Shown piece after piece: positions 5,675 through 12,248 of a stretch of DNA of 12,248 nucleotides. The position numbers were made by a program, and so were the translations under genes. Numbering within the stretch: the stretch's first letter is position 1; each line of letters opens with the position of its first letter. Below the pieces are notes generated by a model. The model was given only the letters and a program-made list of their open reading frames with translations. It was not told where the DNA came from and did no database searches. Source of the stretch: JALYRV01 sp035512575 (GTDB lineage Bacteria > Acidobacteriota > Vicinamibacteria > Vicinamibacterales > SCN-69-37); the NCBI GenBank assembly GCA_035512575.1, contig DATKDT010000083.1, positions 1-12,248 on the forward strand. Direction: 5' to 3'.

Positions 5675-6292
5675 CTATTTCTTTGCCGTGTATCGCATCT
5701 GCACGAACAGACCTGCGAGTCCCAGCACGATCCACACCAAGAGCACCCAGGGTTCGTTCACCGCGGGGCTCATCGGGTAGAGCACCCAGACGTCGGGCCG
5801 CTCGGCGGCCGCCTGCCCGGCGGCCGCAACCTCGGCGCTGCGGTCCCCGATGATCGACGTGGCGCCGACCACGGCCGTCCACGCGCCGCCGAACGCGGTG
5901 CCAATCACAATCACGTAGCGCTGCAGCGACAGCGACACGAGCGCGCCAATCACCGCGGCAATGATGATGGCCAGCGCCGGCGGCTCGGCCCCCGACACCT
6001 GGCCCCACACGACGTTGACCGCAAGCGCGGCCAGTCCCGCGCCGATCAGCGCCACGCCGACGAAATAGGCGGCAATCAGAATCAGCGCGCCGATCAGGCC
6101 GCCGACGATCGCGGCGCCCACGAGCCACGTCGTGTCGGACGTGCCCATGGCCGACGTAGCCACGAACGCGCCCAGGATGAATCCGTAGATGCCGAGGACG
6201 ATGCGGAAGACGCGGTAGCCGGCGAAGCAGGCCACGAGCCCGCCGATGACGAGGAGGATCGCGGCCGGCACCTGATAGGCAGCAGGGAGCAC
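5675..6292 (-). CDS. DUF4203-like multi-pass membrane protein
   Basis: With the GTG at 6292 the protein has 205 residues and about seven hydrophobic segments. These include AILLVIGGLVACFAGYRVFR, IVLGIYGFILGAFVATSAMG, the Gly/Ala-rich helices WLVGAAIVGGLIGALILIAA and YFVGVALIGAGLAALAVNVV, and a last helix LLVWIVLGLAGLFVQM with a basic end. The CFxGYRxFRxxLGIYGFxLG pattern is typical of DUF4203 (TMEM198-like) proteins, whose function in bacteria is unknown. The frame could start at an ATG at 6322, but that overlaps the divergent gene. A perfect TATAAT (6304-6299) lies inside that extension, 6 nt before the GTG, so a leaderless GTG start is preferred. The gene precedes osmC on the same strand, and a joint role is not evident. 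Confidence 0.75.
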   Translation of the reverse strand: MLPAAYQVPAAILLVIGGLVACFAGYRVFRIVLGIYGFILGAFVATSAMGTSDTTWLVGAAIVGGLIGALILIAAYFVGVALIGAGLAALAVNVVWGQVSGAEPPALAIIIAAVIGALVSLSLQRYVIVIGTAFGGAWTAVVGATSIIGDRSAEVAAAGQAAAERPDVWVLYPMSPAVNEPWVLLVWIVLGLAGLFVQMRYTAKK

Positions 6293-6298
6293 CGCAAG

Positions 6299-6304
6299 AT
6301 TATA
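6299..6304 (-). promoter_or_regulatory. Consensus -10 box shared by divergent genes (TATAAT on minus)
   Basis: The minus strand has a perfect TATAAT followed by CTTGCG and a GTG codon, the spacing expected of a leaderless transcript. Read on the plus strand, the same island (GATTATATGGG) offers a weaker -10 for the flippase-like gene, whose ATGs are at 6309 and 6312. No -35 is clear on either strand. Confidence 0.5.
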
Positions 6305-6308
6305 TGGG

Positions 6309-7328
6309 ATGATGTCGCGCATGCCTTGGCCGCCGAAGCGCGAAGTGCGAAGGTGGCCGTCGCGCCGCGTCACGCTCAGCGGCATGCTCATCGCCGTGTT
6401 CGCGCTCGGGCTCTTCGTTTATACCCTCTGGAGCACCGGCGCCGACGAAATCCGGAGAGGCCTCGGCCAGATCGGCTGGGGCCTTCCCCTCATCATCGCC
6501 ATCTCGGGCGTGCGGCTGCTGGCGCGCACGCTGGCGTGGCGGTCCCTGATGCGCACGCCGCCGCCGCTCGGCGCCATGATCGGCGCGACGCTTGCCGGCG
6601 AGTCCGTCGGCAACCTGCTGCCGCTCGGCCCGCTCGCGGGCGAACCGGCCAAGGTCGGCTACCTCCGCAGCCGCGGCCCGATTGCCGAAGCCGCCGCCGC
6701 CCTTGGCCTCGAGAACGTCTTCTACTCCCTCTCGGTTGCCTCGGTCATCGTGATCGGCATGACGCTGCTGGTGCTCACGGTCGCGCTGCCCGGCGACCTT
6801 CGGGCCGCCGCCACCATCGCGCTCGTGGCGATGGCCGCGCTCGTCGCGGCCGGCGTCTTCGTGCTGCTGCGCCGTCCGTCGGCCACAGGCTCGATCCTCG
6901 ATCGTCTTCCCCGCTGGCTGCCGGCAGGTGGCCTGAAGTCGATGGAGTCGAAGGCGTACGGCTACTACGCGTCGGCAAAGGGACGCCTCGGCCCCATGCT
7001 CGCGTTCGAGACGCTGTTCCACGTCTTTGGCCTTGCGGAGGTCTACGCCGTGATGTGGATGCTCGCCGGCGAGGCGCCGAGCCTGCTGCACGCCTTCATC
7101 CTCGAATCGGCCGGACGCGTGATCAACGTCCTGTTCCGCGTCGTGCCGATGCGGGTGGGCGTGGATGAAAGCGGCTCGAAGCTCGTGGCGCTGGCGCTGG
7201 GTCTGGCGGACTCCACCGGCGTGCTGCTGGCGCTGGCAAGAAAAGTGCGCGTGTTGTTCTGGACAGCGCTGGGAGTGGCCCTGATCACGAAGCAGGGCAT
7301 GTCGCTCGCCCAAATCAACAAATCTTAA
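6309..7328 (+). CDS. Flippase-like / lysylphosphatidylglycerol synthase TM-domain protein
   Basis: This integral membrane protein has up to 339 residues and about eight hydrophobic helices. After a basic N-terminus (residues 1-21) comes helix MLIAVFALGLFVYTLW, then RLLARTLAWRSLM and GESVGNLLPLGPLAGEPAKV. The latter matches the conserved Gly-Glu-(x)n-Pro-x-Gly-x-x-Gly-Glu-Pro-x-Lys loop of the LPG_synthase_TM/UPF0104 family. A second conserved loop (ESAGRVINVLFRVVPMRVGV) lies near 265-285. Relatives include the flippase half of MprF and HpnL-type hopanoid transport proteins. Lipid translocation is therefore plausible but the substrate is unknown. There is no catalytic MprF C-terminal domain. 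No strong ribosome site is visible. ATGs at 6309, 6312, 6321 and 6384 are all possible, and the earliest fits the promoter island. It converges with recR, and the two stop codons overlap (7325-7328). Confidence 0.8.
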   Translation: MMSRMPWPPKREVRRWPSRRVTLSGMLIAVFALGLFVYTLWSTGADEIRRGLGQIGWGLPLIIAISGVRLLARTLAWRSLMRTPPPLGAMIGATLAGESVGNLLPLGPLAGEPAKVGYLRSRGPIAEAAAALGLENVFYSLSVASVIVIGMTLLVLTVALPGDLRAAATIALVAMAALVAAGVFVLLRRPSATGSILDRLPRWLPAGGLKSMESKAYGYYASAKGRLGPMLAFETLFHVFGLAEVYAVMWMLAGEAPSLLHAFILESAGRVINVLFRVVPMRVGVDESGSKLVALALGLADSTGVLLALARKVRVLFWTALGVALITKQGMSLAQINKS

Positions 7329-7921
7329 ATCTCGGTGCGCCCCGACATCGCCTTGTGCATGGTGAACTCGTCGGCGTAGTCGAGATCGCTGCCGACCGGC
7401 ACGCCCATCGCGATGCGCGTCACCTTCACGCCGAGCGGCTTCAGCAGCCGCGCCAGATAGATCGCGGTCGCCTCGCCCTCGACGTTCGGATTCGTCGCGA
7501 CAATCACTTCTTCGACGCCGCCCTGCCCCACGCGCGTCAGCAGCCCGCGGATCTTCAGGTCGTCAGGCCCCACGCCGTGCAGCGGCGACAGCGCGCCCAT
7601 CAGCACGTGATACAGGCCGTGGAAGTCGCGCGTCCGCTCGACGGCCGACACGTTCTCGGGCTGTTCGACGACGCAGATGGTGCGGCGGTCGCGCGCGTCG
7701 GCCGTGCAGTACCAGCACGGATCCCGATCGGTGATGTTGTTGCAGATCGAGCAGTAGGTGACGCGCTCCTTCACCGTGCGCATGGCGTCGGCCAGGCGGT
7801 CGACGGCTTCGCGCGGCGTCTTGAGGATGTGGAACGCGAGGCGCTGCGCGGTCTTCGCGCCCACGCCCGGCAGGCGCTGCAGCTCTTCGACGAGCTGCGC
7901 GAGAGGATCGAACCGGGACAT
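7325..7921 (-). CDS. recR: Recombination mediator protein RecR
   Basis: The protein has 198 residues, the normal RecR length. In order it shows a helix-hairpin-helix (LPGVGAKTAQRLAF, about 17-30), a four-Cys zinc site (Cys57, 60, 69 and 72, in YCSICN and PCWYC), and a Toprim domain beginning ICVVEQPENVSAVE with NPNVEGEATA later. The C-terminus HKAMSGRTEI is typical. With RecO and RecF it loads RecA onto SSB-coated gaps. The ATG at 7921 shares its A with the ybaB stop (TGATG), which argues for this start rather than the TTG one codon earlier and for coupled translation. It is the last gene of the dnaX-ybaB-recR unit. Confidence 0.97.
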   Translation of the reverse strand: MSRFDPLAQLVEELQRLPGVGAKTAQRLAFHILKTPREAVDRLADAMRTVKERVTYCSICNNITDRDPCWYCTADARDRRTICVVEQPENVSAVERTRDFHGLYHVLMGALSPLHGVGPDDLKIRGLLTRVGQGGVEEVIVATNPNVEGEATAIYLARLLKPLGVKVTRIAMGVPVGSDLDYADEFTMHKAMSGRTEI

Positions 7922-8220
7922 CAAAGTCCGGGCAGCTTCATGCCGGGCGGCAGCATGCCGCCCATCTGCTTCTGCAGCTCCTCGTCGACCTTCCGGTGCG
8001 CGTCGTTGATGGCCGCCAGAATCAAGTCCTGCAGCATCTCCACATCGTCTTTCGACACGGCTTCGGGATCGATCGTGAGGCTGTGCACGCGCTTGCCGCC
8101 GTCCATCACCACGGTGACCATGCCGCCGCCGGCGGTGGCCTCTACGCGCGTTTCGGCCATCTGCTTCTGCAGGCGCTCCTGCATCTGCTGCGCCTGCTTC
8201 ATCATCTGCTGGATATTCAC
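7921..8220 (-). CDS. ybaB: YbaB/EbfC nucleoid-associated protein
   Basis: The protein has 99 residues. It begins MNIQQMMKQAQQMQERLQKQ, a long amphipathic Gln/Met-rich helix. The central strands VEATAGGGMVTVVMDGGKRV and SLTIDPEAV follow, then a second helix DLILAAINDAHRKVDEELQK and a Gly/Met/Pro-rich tail (GGMLPPGMKLPGL). This is the standard YbaB/EbfC architecture of a small DNA-binding dimer that coats the nucleoid. The start is a GTG at 8220 that overlaps the dnaX stop as GTGA (4 nt), so it is probably translated by ribosomes finishing dnaX. Its position between dnaX and recR is the widely conserved arrangement. Confidence 0.96.
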   Translation of the reverse strand: MNIQQMMKQAQQMQERLQKQMAETRVEATAGGGMVTVVMDGGKRVHSLTIDPEAVSKDDVEMLQDLILAAINDAHRKVDEELQKQMGGMLPPGMKLPGL

Positions 8221-9851
8221 CGGTCGATCTCCTCGACTTCCTGGATGTCGGCGCCGAACACGTCGATCAGGCTCTGCACGCTGGGCTGCTCGAGCGCCGT
8301 CTTCTTCAACTCCGCCTTGCGGCGGTCTTCAGCGGACGACACGGCGGCCTGGCCGGGTTGCGCCGCCTTCACCGAGATCTTCCGACCCGCGACCTGCGCG
8401 GCAACAGCCTCGATTGTCGCCCGCGGAGGCTCCAGGAGCTTCTGCTGAGGGCCGAGGGTGATGACCAGCGTATCCCCGGTCAGCTCGATCCGCTGAGAGG
8501 CCATCACGAGTCCGTAAATGTACTTGTCACGTTTCTGAAGCGCGGCAAGGATGGCCTGTTTCAGATCGGAAGACGGTGTTGGAGGCGCGGCCGGCCGTGG
8601 CGGTGGTGCCGCGGGTCGCGGTCCAGGCGGCGCCGCGGACGGCCTTTGCCCTCCGCCCTGCGCCTTTTGCCCTGTCCCCTGGCCGTACCCTGTGCCCTTT
8701 GCCCTCTGCCCTGTGCCCTCGCCGAGCGCCGTCAGGATCTCCCCAATCGGCGCGAGGCGCCTGAGGTGCACGAGCTTCAGCAGCGCCATCTCGAGGTGAT
8801 AGCGCGGCTGCGCGGATCCGCGCACTTCGAACTCGGCGCGCGAGAGCACGTCGAACGCGCGCATCAGATCCTCGGCCGAGAAACGCGCGGCGACGGCCTT
8901 CAGCCGCTCGCGCTCCGGCTCGGGCGCAATGTCGGGATCCGACAGCCGCGACGGATCGAGCGTGACGACGAGCATGTCGCGCATCAGGCGCGCCATCTCG
9001 CGGCAGACGAGTTTGAGGTCGTTGCCGGCTTCGACGGCGCGCTCCGCCAGCACGAAGATCGCCGCGGCATTCTCGTCGCCCACCGCTTCCGCCATCTCGT
9101 ACAGCAGATCCCGCCCCACCAGCCCGAGCACCGCCGCCACATCGGCGGCCGTCACCCTGGTGCCCGCGAACGCGATGACCTGATCGAGCGCGCTCTGCGC
9201 GTCGCGCATGCTGCCTTCGGCCGAGCGCGCGACCAGCGCGATCGCCAGGTCGTCGATCTCCAGCTTGTCGGCCTCGGCGATGCGCTTCAGCTGATCGCGG
9301 ATGGCCAGCGTGCCGATCGACTTAAGCTCGAACACCTGCGAGCGGCTCTGGATCGTCGCCGGCACCTTCTCGAGCTCCGTCGTTGCCATCATGAACACGG
9401 CGTGCGGCGGCGGCTCTTCGATCGATTTGAGGAGCGCGTCGAAGGCCTGCTTCGAAAAGCGATGAACCTCGTCGATGATGAAGATCTTGTATCGGTCGCG
9501 CGCCGGCGCCTGGCCGAGCGGCTCGATGATGACGGCGCGCACCTGATCGATGCCGGTGTGCGTGGCGGCGTCGATCTCCTGGACGTCCATGTCGCGGCCT
9601 TCCGCGATTTCGACGCAGGCGTCGCATTCGCCGCACGGCTCGGCCGTCGGACCGGTGACGCAGTTCAGGCACCGCGCCAGAATCCGCGCCGTCGTCGTCT
9701 TGCCCACGCCGCGAGGGCCGGCAAAGACGTACGAGTGCGCGAGGCGGCTGCTCTCGATGGCGTTGCGCAGCGTCTGCGTCACGCCTTTCTGGCCGACGAC
9801 CTCGTCGAAACGTCTGGGACGCCAGCGCCTGGCAAGGACCTGATATGACAT
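8217..9851 (-). CDS. dnaX: DNA polymerase III subunit gamma/tau
   Basis: From the ATG at 9851 (MSYQVLARRWRPRRFDEVVG) the protein has 544 residues. A GTG five codons upstream (9866) is possible but lacks a clear ribosome site. The AAA+ clamp-loader core shows Walker A GPRGVGKT (45-52), a Cys zinc module (Cys64, 73, 76 and 79), Walker B IIDEVH (125-130), sensor 1 ATTE (156-159), the arginine-finger Ser-Arg-Ser near 169-171 and sensor 2 GSMRDAQSALDQ (213-224). A domain III helix bundle runs to about 375. A low-complexity Gly/Gln then Pro/Ala linker (377-428) and a C-terminal tau-like region of about 115 residues follow. DnaX couples the clamp loader to polymerase at the replication fork. The linker is partly encoded by heptamer repeats. 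No obvious A-rich slippery site for a programmed gamma frameshift was seen. Confidence 0.97.
   Translation of the reverse strand: MSYQVLARRWRPRRFDEVVGQKGVTQTLRNAIESSRLAHSYVFAGPRGVGKTTTARILARCLNCVTGPTAEPCGECDACVEIAEGRDMDVQEIDAATHTGIDQVRAVIIEPLGQAPARDRYKIFIIDEVHRFSKQAFDALLKSIEEPPPHAVFMMATTELEKVPATIQSRSQVFELKSIGTLAIRDQLKRIAEADKLEIDDLAIALVARSAEGSMRDAQSALDQVIAFAGTRVTAADVAAVLGLVGRDLLYEMAEAVGDENAAAIFVLAERAVEAGNDLKLVCREMARLMRDMLVVTLDPSRLSDPDIAPEPERERLKAVAARFSAEDLMRAFDVLSRAEFEVRGSAQPRYHLEMALLKLVHLRRLAPIGEILTALGEGTGQRAKGTGYGQGTGQKAQGGGQRPSAAPPGPRPAAPPPRPAAPPTPSSDLKQAILAALQKRDKYIYGLVMASQRIELTGDTLVITLGPQQKLLEPPRATIEAVAAQVAGRKISVKAAQPGQAAVSSAEDRRKAELKKTALEQPSVQSLIDVFGADIQEVEEIDR
8645..8718. repeat. Heptamer tandem repeat inside the dnaX linker
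   Basis: About ten 7-bp units of consensus TNTGCCC (plus strand; GGGCANA on the coding strand) run from 8645 to 8718, with one irregular 11-bp unit at 8680-8690. Examples are TTTGCCC (8645, 8666, 8698) and TGTGCCC (8691, 8712). Three units equal seven codons, so the frame can be kept. The encoded peptide is the Gly/Gln-rich linker GTGQRAKGTGYGQGTGQKAQ. Confidence 0.8.
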
Positions 9852-9888
9852 CTGGGAGAGGACCACTCTTTAGATTCCGAGAGACGAG

Positions 9889-9992
9889 CCGGACCGCGAC
9901 CCGGATGACCTGCTGCACATCGGAGACACTGCTTAGCGCTGCTGCCTTCCGGCCCTGACGCGGTTCGCAGGCTCGGATCGCACAGGGTCCGG
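9889..9992 (-). ncRNA. ffs: Signal recognition particle RNA (bacterial small type)
   Basis: The minus strand carries the conserved domain IV hairpin GTCAGGGCCGGAAGGCAGCA (about 9957-9938) with the GGAA tetraloop. The ends pair as CCGGACC (9992-9986) with GGTCCGG (9895-9889), giving a rod of about 104 nt typical of 4.5S RNA. It would bind Ffh to target nascent membrane proteins. It lies just upstream of dnaX on the same strand, an arrangement also known from Bacillus (scr-dnaX-yaaK-recR). The exact ends are estimated from the closing helix. No T-tract follows its 3' end. Confidence 0.93.
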
Positions 9993-10024
9993 GCCGCGGT
10001 GCGGATCGCCTTCCCGAAAGATCA

Positions 10025-10030
10025 ATTGTA
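10025..10030 (-). promoter_or_regulatory. Likely -10 box for the SRP RNA
   Basis: TACAAT on the minus strand (five of six consensus positions) lies 32 nt before the predicted mature 5' end, implying a short processed leader. A TGGACG at 10051-10046 is a possible -35 with a short 15-bp spacer. Confidence 0.4.
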
Positions 10031-10062
10031 TCCCCCTCGCGAGCCCGTCCATACGGCAGGCG

Positions 10063-10068
10063 TATACT
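10063..10068 (+). promoter_or_regulatory. Likely -10 box for the VWFA gene
   Basis: TATACT (five of six consensus positions) lies 37 bp before the ATG of the VWFA gene and back-to-back with the SRP RNA -10. No good -35 is seen. Confidence 0.4.
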
Positions 10069-10105
10069 TCGTCCCGCCAGCCGAGGTCGCCGCCAGGAGA
10101 CACGA

Positions 10106-10981
10106 ATGTCCGCCCGCATCATGTTTACAGCTGCACTGACGGCCATGGCCACAGTCATGGTCACGGCCGCGCCGCTCGCCCAGGCGCAGCGGAAGTCCTA
10201 CCTCGTCACGGTCATCGCCGAAGGCGGCGCGCCCGTCACCAACCTCACCGCGGCCGACTTCATCGTCCGCGAAGGCGGTGAGACGCGCGAGGTCGTATCG
10301 GCCGTGATCCCGCCGTTCCCGCTGGTGGTGTCGCTGCTCGTGGATACGACGCAGCCGCCGCCCGGCATGGACACGGCGCCGCGCGATCTGCGCGCGGCGC
10401 TGGCGTCGTTCGTGGCCTCCGTCCGCGCCTCCTCGCCCGGCGCGCGCATCGCGCTCGTCGAAGTGAGCGGCGGCGTGGTCACCACCGTCCCGTTCGATGC
10501 GAAGCCGGAGGAGCTCACGGCCGCGATCGCGCGGCTCTTTCCCGCGCATCCGTCCGATGCCGTGTTTCTCGAGGCCATTGGCAGCGCGGCAACGAGCCTG
10601 AGTCCCATGCAGACGCCGCGGCGCGCGATCGTCACGGTCGACTTCAATTCCAGCGAATCGCTCAACGAAGCGACGATGAAGCGGATGAGCGGGGCGCTGC
10701 AGCAGTCGGGCGCCACGGTGTGGGCGGTGTCGGTGCGGCTGCCGCGCGCGGGCGGATCGCGCCGCGAAGGCCCGCTCAACCTGATCACGAAGAACAGCGG
10801 CGGCCTTCGCCTCGTGGCCAACGCCTCGTCCGGGCTCGAGGCTCAGCTCACACAGGTGGCCGACAGCCTGGCGTCGCAGTACCTCGTCGACTTCACGCGC
10901 CCCGATGCGAGCCCGATGAAGGCCCTTCAGATCGACACCAGGCGCGGGCTGAAGGTGCACGTCTCGCCGATGAGCAAATAG
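10106..10981 (+). CDS. Secreted VWFA-related Acidobacterial domain protein
   Basis: The protein has 291 residues and a signal peptide (about 1-28, ending PLAQAQ). Residues 31-66 form the N-terminal beta unit typical of this family (LVTVIAEGGAPVTNLTAADF, then IVREGGETREVVSA). The VWA-like domain begins at PLVVSLLVDTTQPP (Asp80). The usual Asp-x-Ser-x-Ser metal site (MIDAS) is replaced by Asp-Thr-Thr-Gln, so metal-dependent ligand binding may be altered. The family is abundant in Acidobacteriota and has no established function; an extracytoplasmic protein-binding role is inferred from the VWA fold. A ribosome site AGGAGA lies 5 nt before the ATG at 10106, supporting the start. The gene is divergent from the SRP RNA and converges with the TPR gene after a 14-bp gap. 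Confidence 0.85.
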   Translation: MSARIMFTAALTAMATVMVTAAPLAQAQRKSYLVTVIAEGGAPVTNLTAADFIVREGGETREVVSAVIPPFPLVVSLLVDTTQPPPGMDTAPRDLRAALASFVASVRASSPGARIALVEVSGGVVTTVPFDAKPEELTAAIARLFPAHPSDAVFLEAIGSAATSLSPMQTPRRAIVTVDFNSSESLNEATMKRMSGALQQSGATVWAVSVRLPRAGGSRREGPLNLITKNSGGLRLVANASSGLEAQLTQVADSLASQYLVDFTRPDASPMKALQIDTRRGLKVHVSPMSK

Positions 10982-10995
10982 CGCCCGTCTGCGCG

Positions 10996-12248
10996 TCAGG
11001 GTCGCAGCGGCATGCGCAGCGCCGCCGCGAGCTGGCGCGCCAGCGAGTGGTCCGGCTGCACCGCGAGTGCCGCGCGCACGTGCGCGCGCGCATCGTCGAC
11101 GCGCCCGAGTTTGATCTCGCAGTAGGCGAGATGCGCGAGCGAGTCGGCGTCGCGCGGCGCGAGCCGCACGGCCTCCCGCAGCTCGCGCGCCGCCTCGTCC
11201 AGGCGGTCGAGCAGAACGAGATTCAGCCCGTACTGCTGGCGCGCGCTCGCCTGCTCCGGCTCGAGCTGCGCCGCGCGGCGGAAGAACGGCTCCGCGGCCG
11301 CGGGACCTTCGCTGCGCGACGACAGGCGTCCGAGCCGCAGCCACACCTCCACATCGTCATTCGAGACGAACCCGCGCTCGAGCGCCTTCTTGAAGTGCCG
11401 GAGCGCGCGGTCCGGCTGATCCTCGGCCACGAGCTGGATGCCAACGCCGTGGTGTGCGCGGCCGGGGCGGGGCGCCGTGCGTTCCAGGCGTTCGACCCAG
11501 GCGTCGGCCTCATCGTAGTTGCCGGTGATGACCAGCCGCTGGGCCGTGCGCAGGCCGTCATCCCAGCGGCCATCATTCAACGGTAGCCGCCAGTTGACGC
11601 CGACCGCGAGCACCGCGAGCACCGCGATCGGTGCGGCAAGCGGCGTCATGCGCCTCGCCGCGATCGCGCGCCAGGCATGGTCGAGCGCCGCGCCCGCGCC
11701 GACGCACAGCGGCACGAACAGCGGCATGCGATAGCGCTCGGCCACGAAGAACAGCGCCACGCCGACCGCATAGCCCGGGACGAACGCCAGCCAGATACCG
11801 AAACCGGGGACGCGTTTCAGCGCCAGCCCCACGAGTCCCAGCGGCACGAGCAGCCACGGGCCCACGAACAGAAATTGCAGCAGCGTGTCCATCTCGTACG
11901 CAAAAAACGGATAGCTGTGCGGCAATGCGACGTGCTGTGCGTGAAACGTGTAATAGATCTTGCGAACGAATAGTGCCGCGGCGTCGAGGGGATGACTGGC
12001 CATCCATGAAAGCGCGCGCCCGCGGAAGAACGACGACGCTTCGGCGTCCGTGACGTCCCTGCCCATGGCCTCGGAGGCCACCTTCCTGGTGTCCTCCTGC
12101 TGCCCTTCGATCAACGGTCTGATCCCCGGCACTTCGCGGTAGAACCCGGAAGCGTTTTCGTTGTTGCCGATGTAGAGGTTCAGGCCGCCGTGCGACGAGA
12201 TGAGCGACCATTCGCCGGCCACCGCCACGTTGCGGATGAGGGAGGGCG
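10996..12248 (-). CDS. Membrane glycosyltransferase-like protein with C-terminal TPRs (partial)
   Basis: The frame is open through the right edge (reading PSLIRNVAVAGEWSLISSHG before any needed start), so the N-terminus is outside. The visible 416 residues begin with a loop containing GGLNLYIGNNENASGFYREV, then a region of membrane helices (LLQFLFVGPWLLVPLGLVGL, WLAFVPGYAVGVALFFVAER, PLAAPIAVLAVLAVGVNW). The SHGGxNxYIGNN loop and the AERYRMPL motif are typical of the C-terminal half of GT39/PMT-type membrane glycosyltransferases that use polyprenyl-phosphate sugars. The last roughly 190 residues form about five TPR-like helix pairs (for example NYDEADAWVERLERTAP, RLDEAARELREAVRLAP and RVDDARAHVRAALAVQP). 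The catalytic Asp loop is not in the window, so enzymatic activity cannot be checked. An O-antigen ligase/TPR protein is an alternative. Confidence 0.75.
   Translation of the reverse strand, partial: PSLIRNVAVAGEWSLISSHGGLNLYIGNNENASGFYREVPGIRPLIEGQQEDTRKVASEAMGRDVTDAEASSFFRGRALSWMASHPLDAAALFVRKIYYTFHAQHVALPHSYPFFAYEMDTLLQFLFVGPWLLVPLGLVGLALKRVPGFGIWLAFVPGYAVGVALFFVAERYRMPLFVPLCVGAGAALDHAWRAIAARRMTPLAAPIAVLAVLAVGVNWRLPLNDGRWDDGLRTAQRLVITGNYDEADAWVERLERTAPRPGRAHHGVGIQLVAEDQPDRALRHFKKALERGFVSNDDVEVWLRLGRLSSRSEGPAAAEPFFRRAAQLEPEQASARQQYGLNLVLLDRLDEAARELREAVRLAPRDADSLAHLAYCEIKLGRVDDARAHVRAALAVQPDHSLARQLAAALRMPLRP

Noticed and set aside
7355..8461. 368-codon plus-strand open frame
   Set aside because: It is antisense to recR, ybaB and the end of dnaX, and its composition is that of a shadow frame.
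8358..9848. 496-codon plus-strand open frame
   Set aside because: It is antisense to dnaX, is full of Arg/His/Asp runs with no domain, and dnaX is unambiguous.
8217..9851. Programmed frameshift producing gamma as in E. coli dnaX
   Set aside because: No A-rich slippery heptamer with a following hairpin was seen in the coding strand near the linker.
10022..11344. 440-codon minus-strand open frame
   Set aside because: It overlaps the VWFA gene antisense and the TPR gene in the wrong frame. It is Arg/Ala-rich with no motif.

Overview
The window is GC-rich bacterial chromosome, most likely from an Acidobacteriota (possibly Vicinamibacteria-like) soil or metagenomic genome. The main clue is a secreted VWFA protein of the 'VWFA-related Acidobacterial domain' type (10106-10981). 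The GC-rich third codon positions and the mix of PhoD, YCF48-like, flippase-like and TPR/glycosyltransferase genes fit this. The phylum is an inference, because no rRNA gene is present.

Layout. 1-123 is the 3' end of a sensor histidine kinase. About 160-3142 is a decayed stretch. It holds an MDR-family oxidoreductase broken by at least one frameshift, a frameshifted glyoxalase remnant, one intact secreted YCF48-like beta-propeller gene, and a poorly coding interval with a possible DUF1206 scrap and another unrecognised fragment. This interval lies against the 3' end of a tRNA-Asn(GTT) gene (3143-3217, minus). The Tat-exported phosphatase/phosphodiesterase gene phoD follows at 3288-4865. Between phoD and the convergent osmC gene (5160-5594, minus) lies a roughly 245-bp non-coding element built of nested inverted repeats. 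Upstream of osmC is a DUF4203-like membrane protein gene (minus), followed by a hairpin and a heptamer repeat. It is divergent from a flippase-like (LPG-synthase TM domain) gene at 6309-7328. The two divergent genes share one small AT-rich promoter island.

The second half holds the conserved housekeeping unit SRP RNA - dnaX - ybaB - recR on the minus strand. dnaX/ybaB overlap by 4 nt (GTGA) and ybaB/recR share one base (TGATG), so translation is probably coupled. The VWFA gene is divergent from the SRP RNA. A partial membrane glycosyltransferase-like protein with C-terminal TPRs runs off the right edge on the minus strand.

Nothing here is a recognisable defence, CRISPR or biosynthetic system. 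The most unusual signals are: the structured element at 4861-5105, whose first stem pairs far better as minus-strand RNA; period-7 repeats both in the DnaX linker and before osmC; candidate leaderless starts with a -10 box directly before the start codon; and the cluster of gene remnants next to the tRNA.
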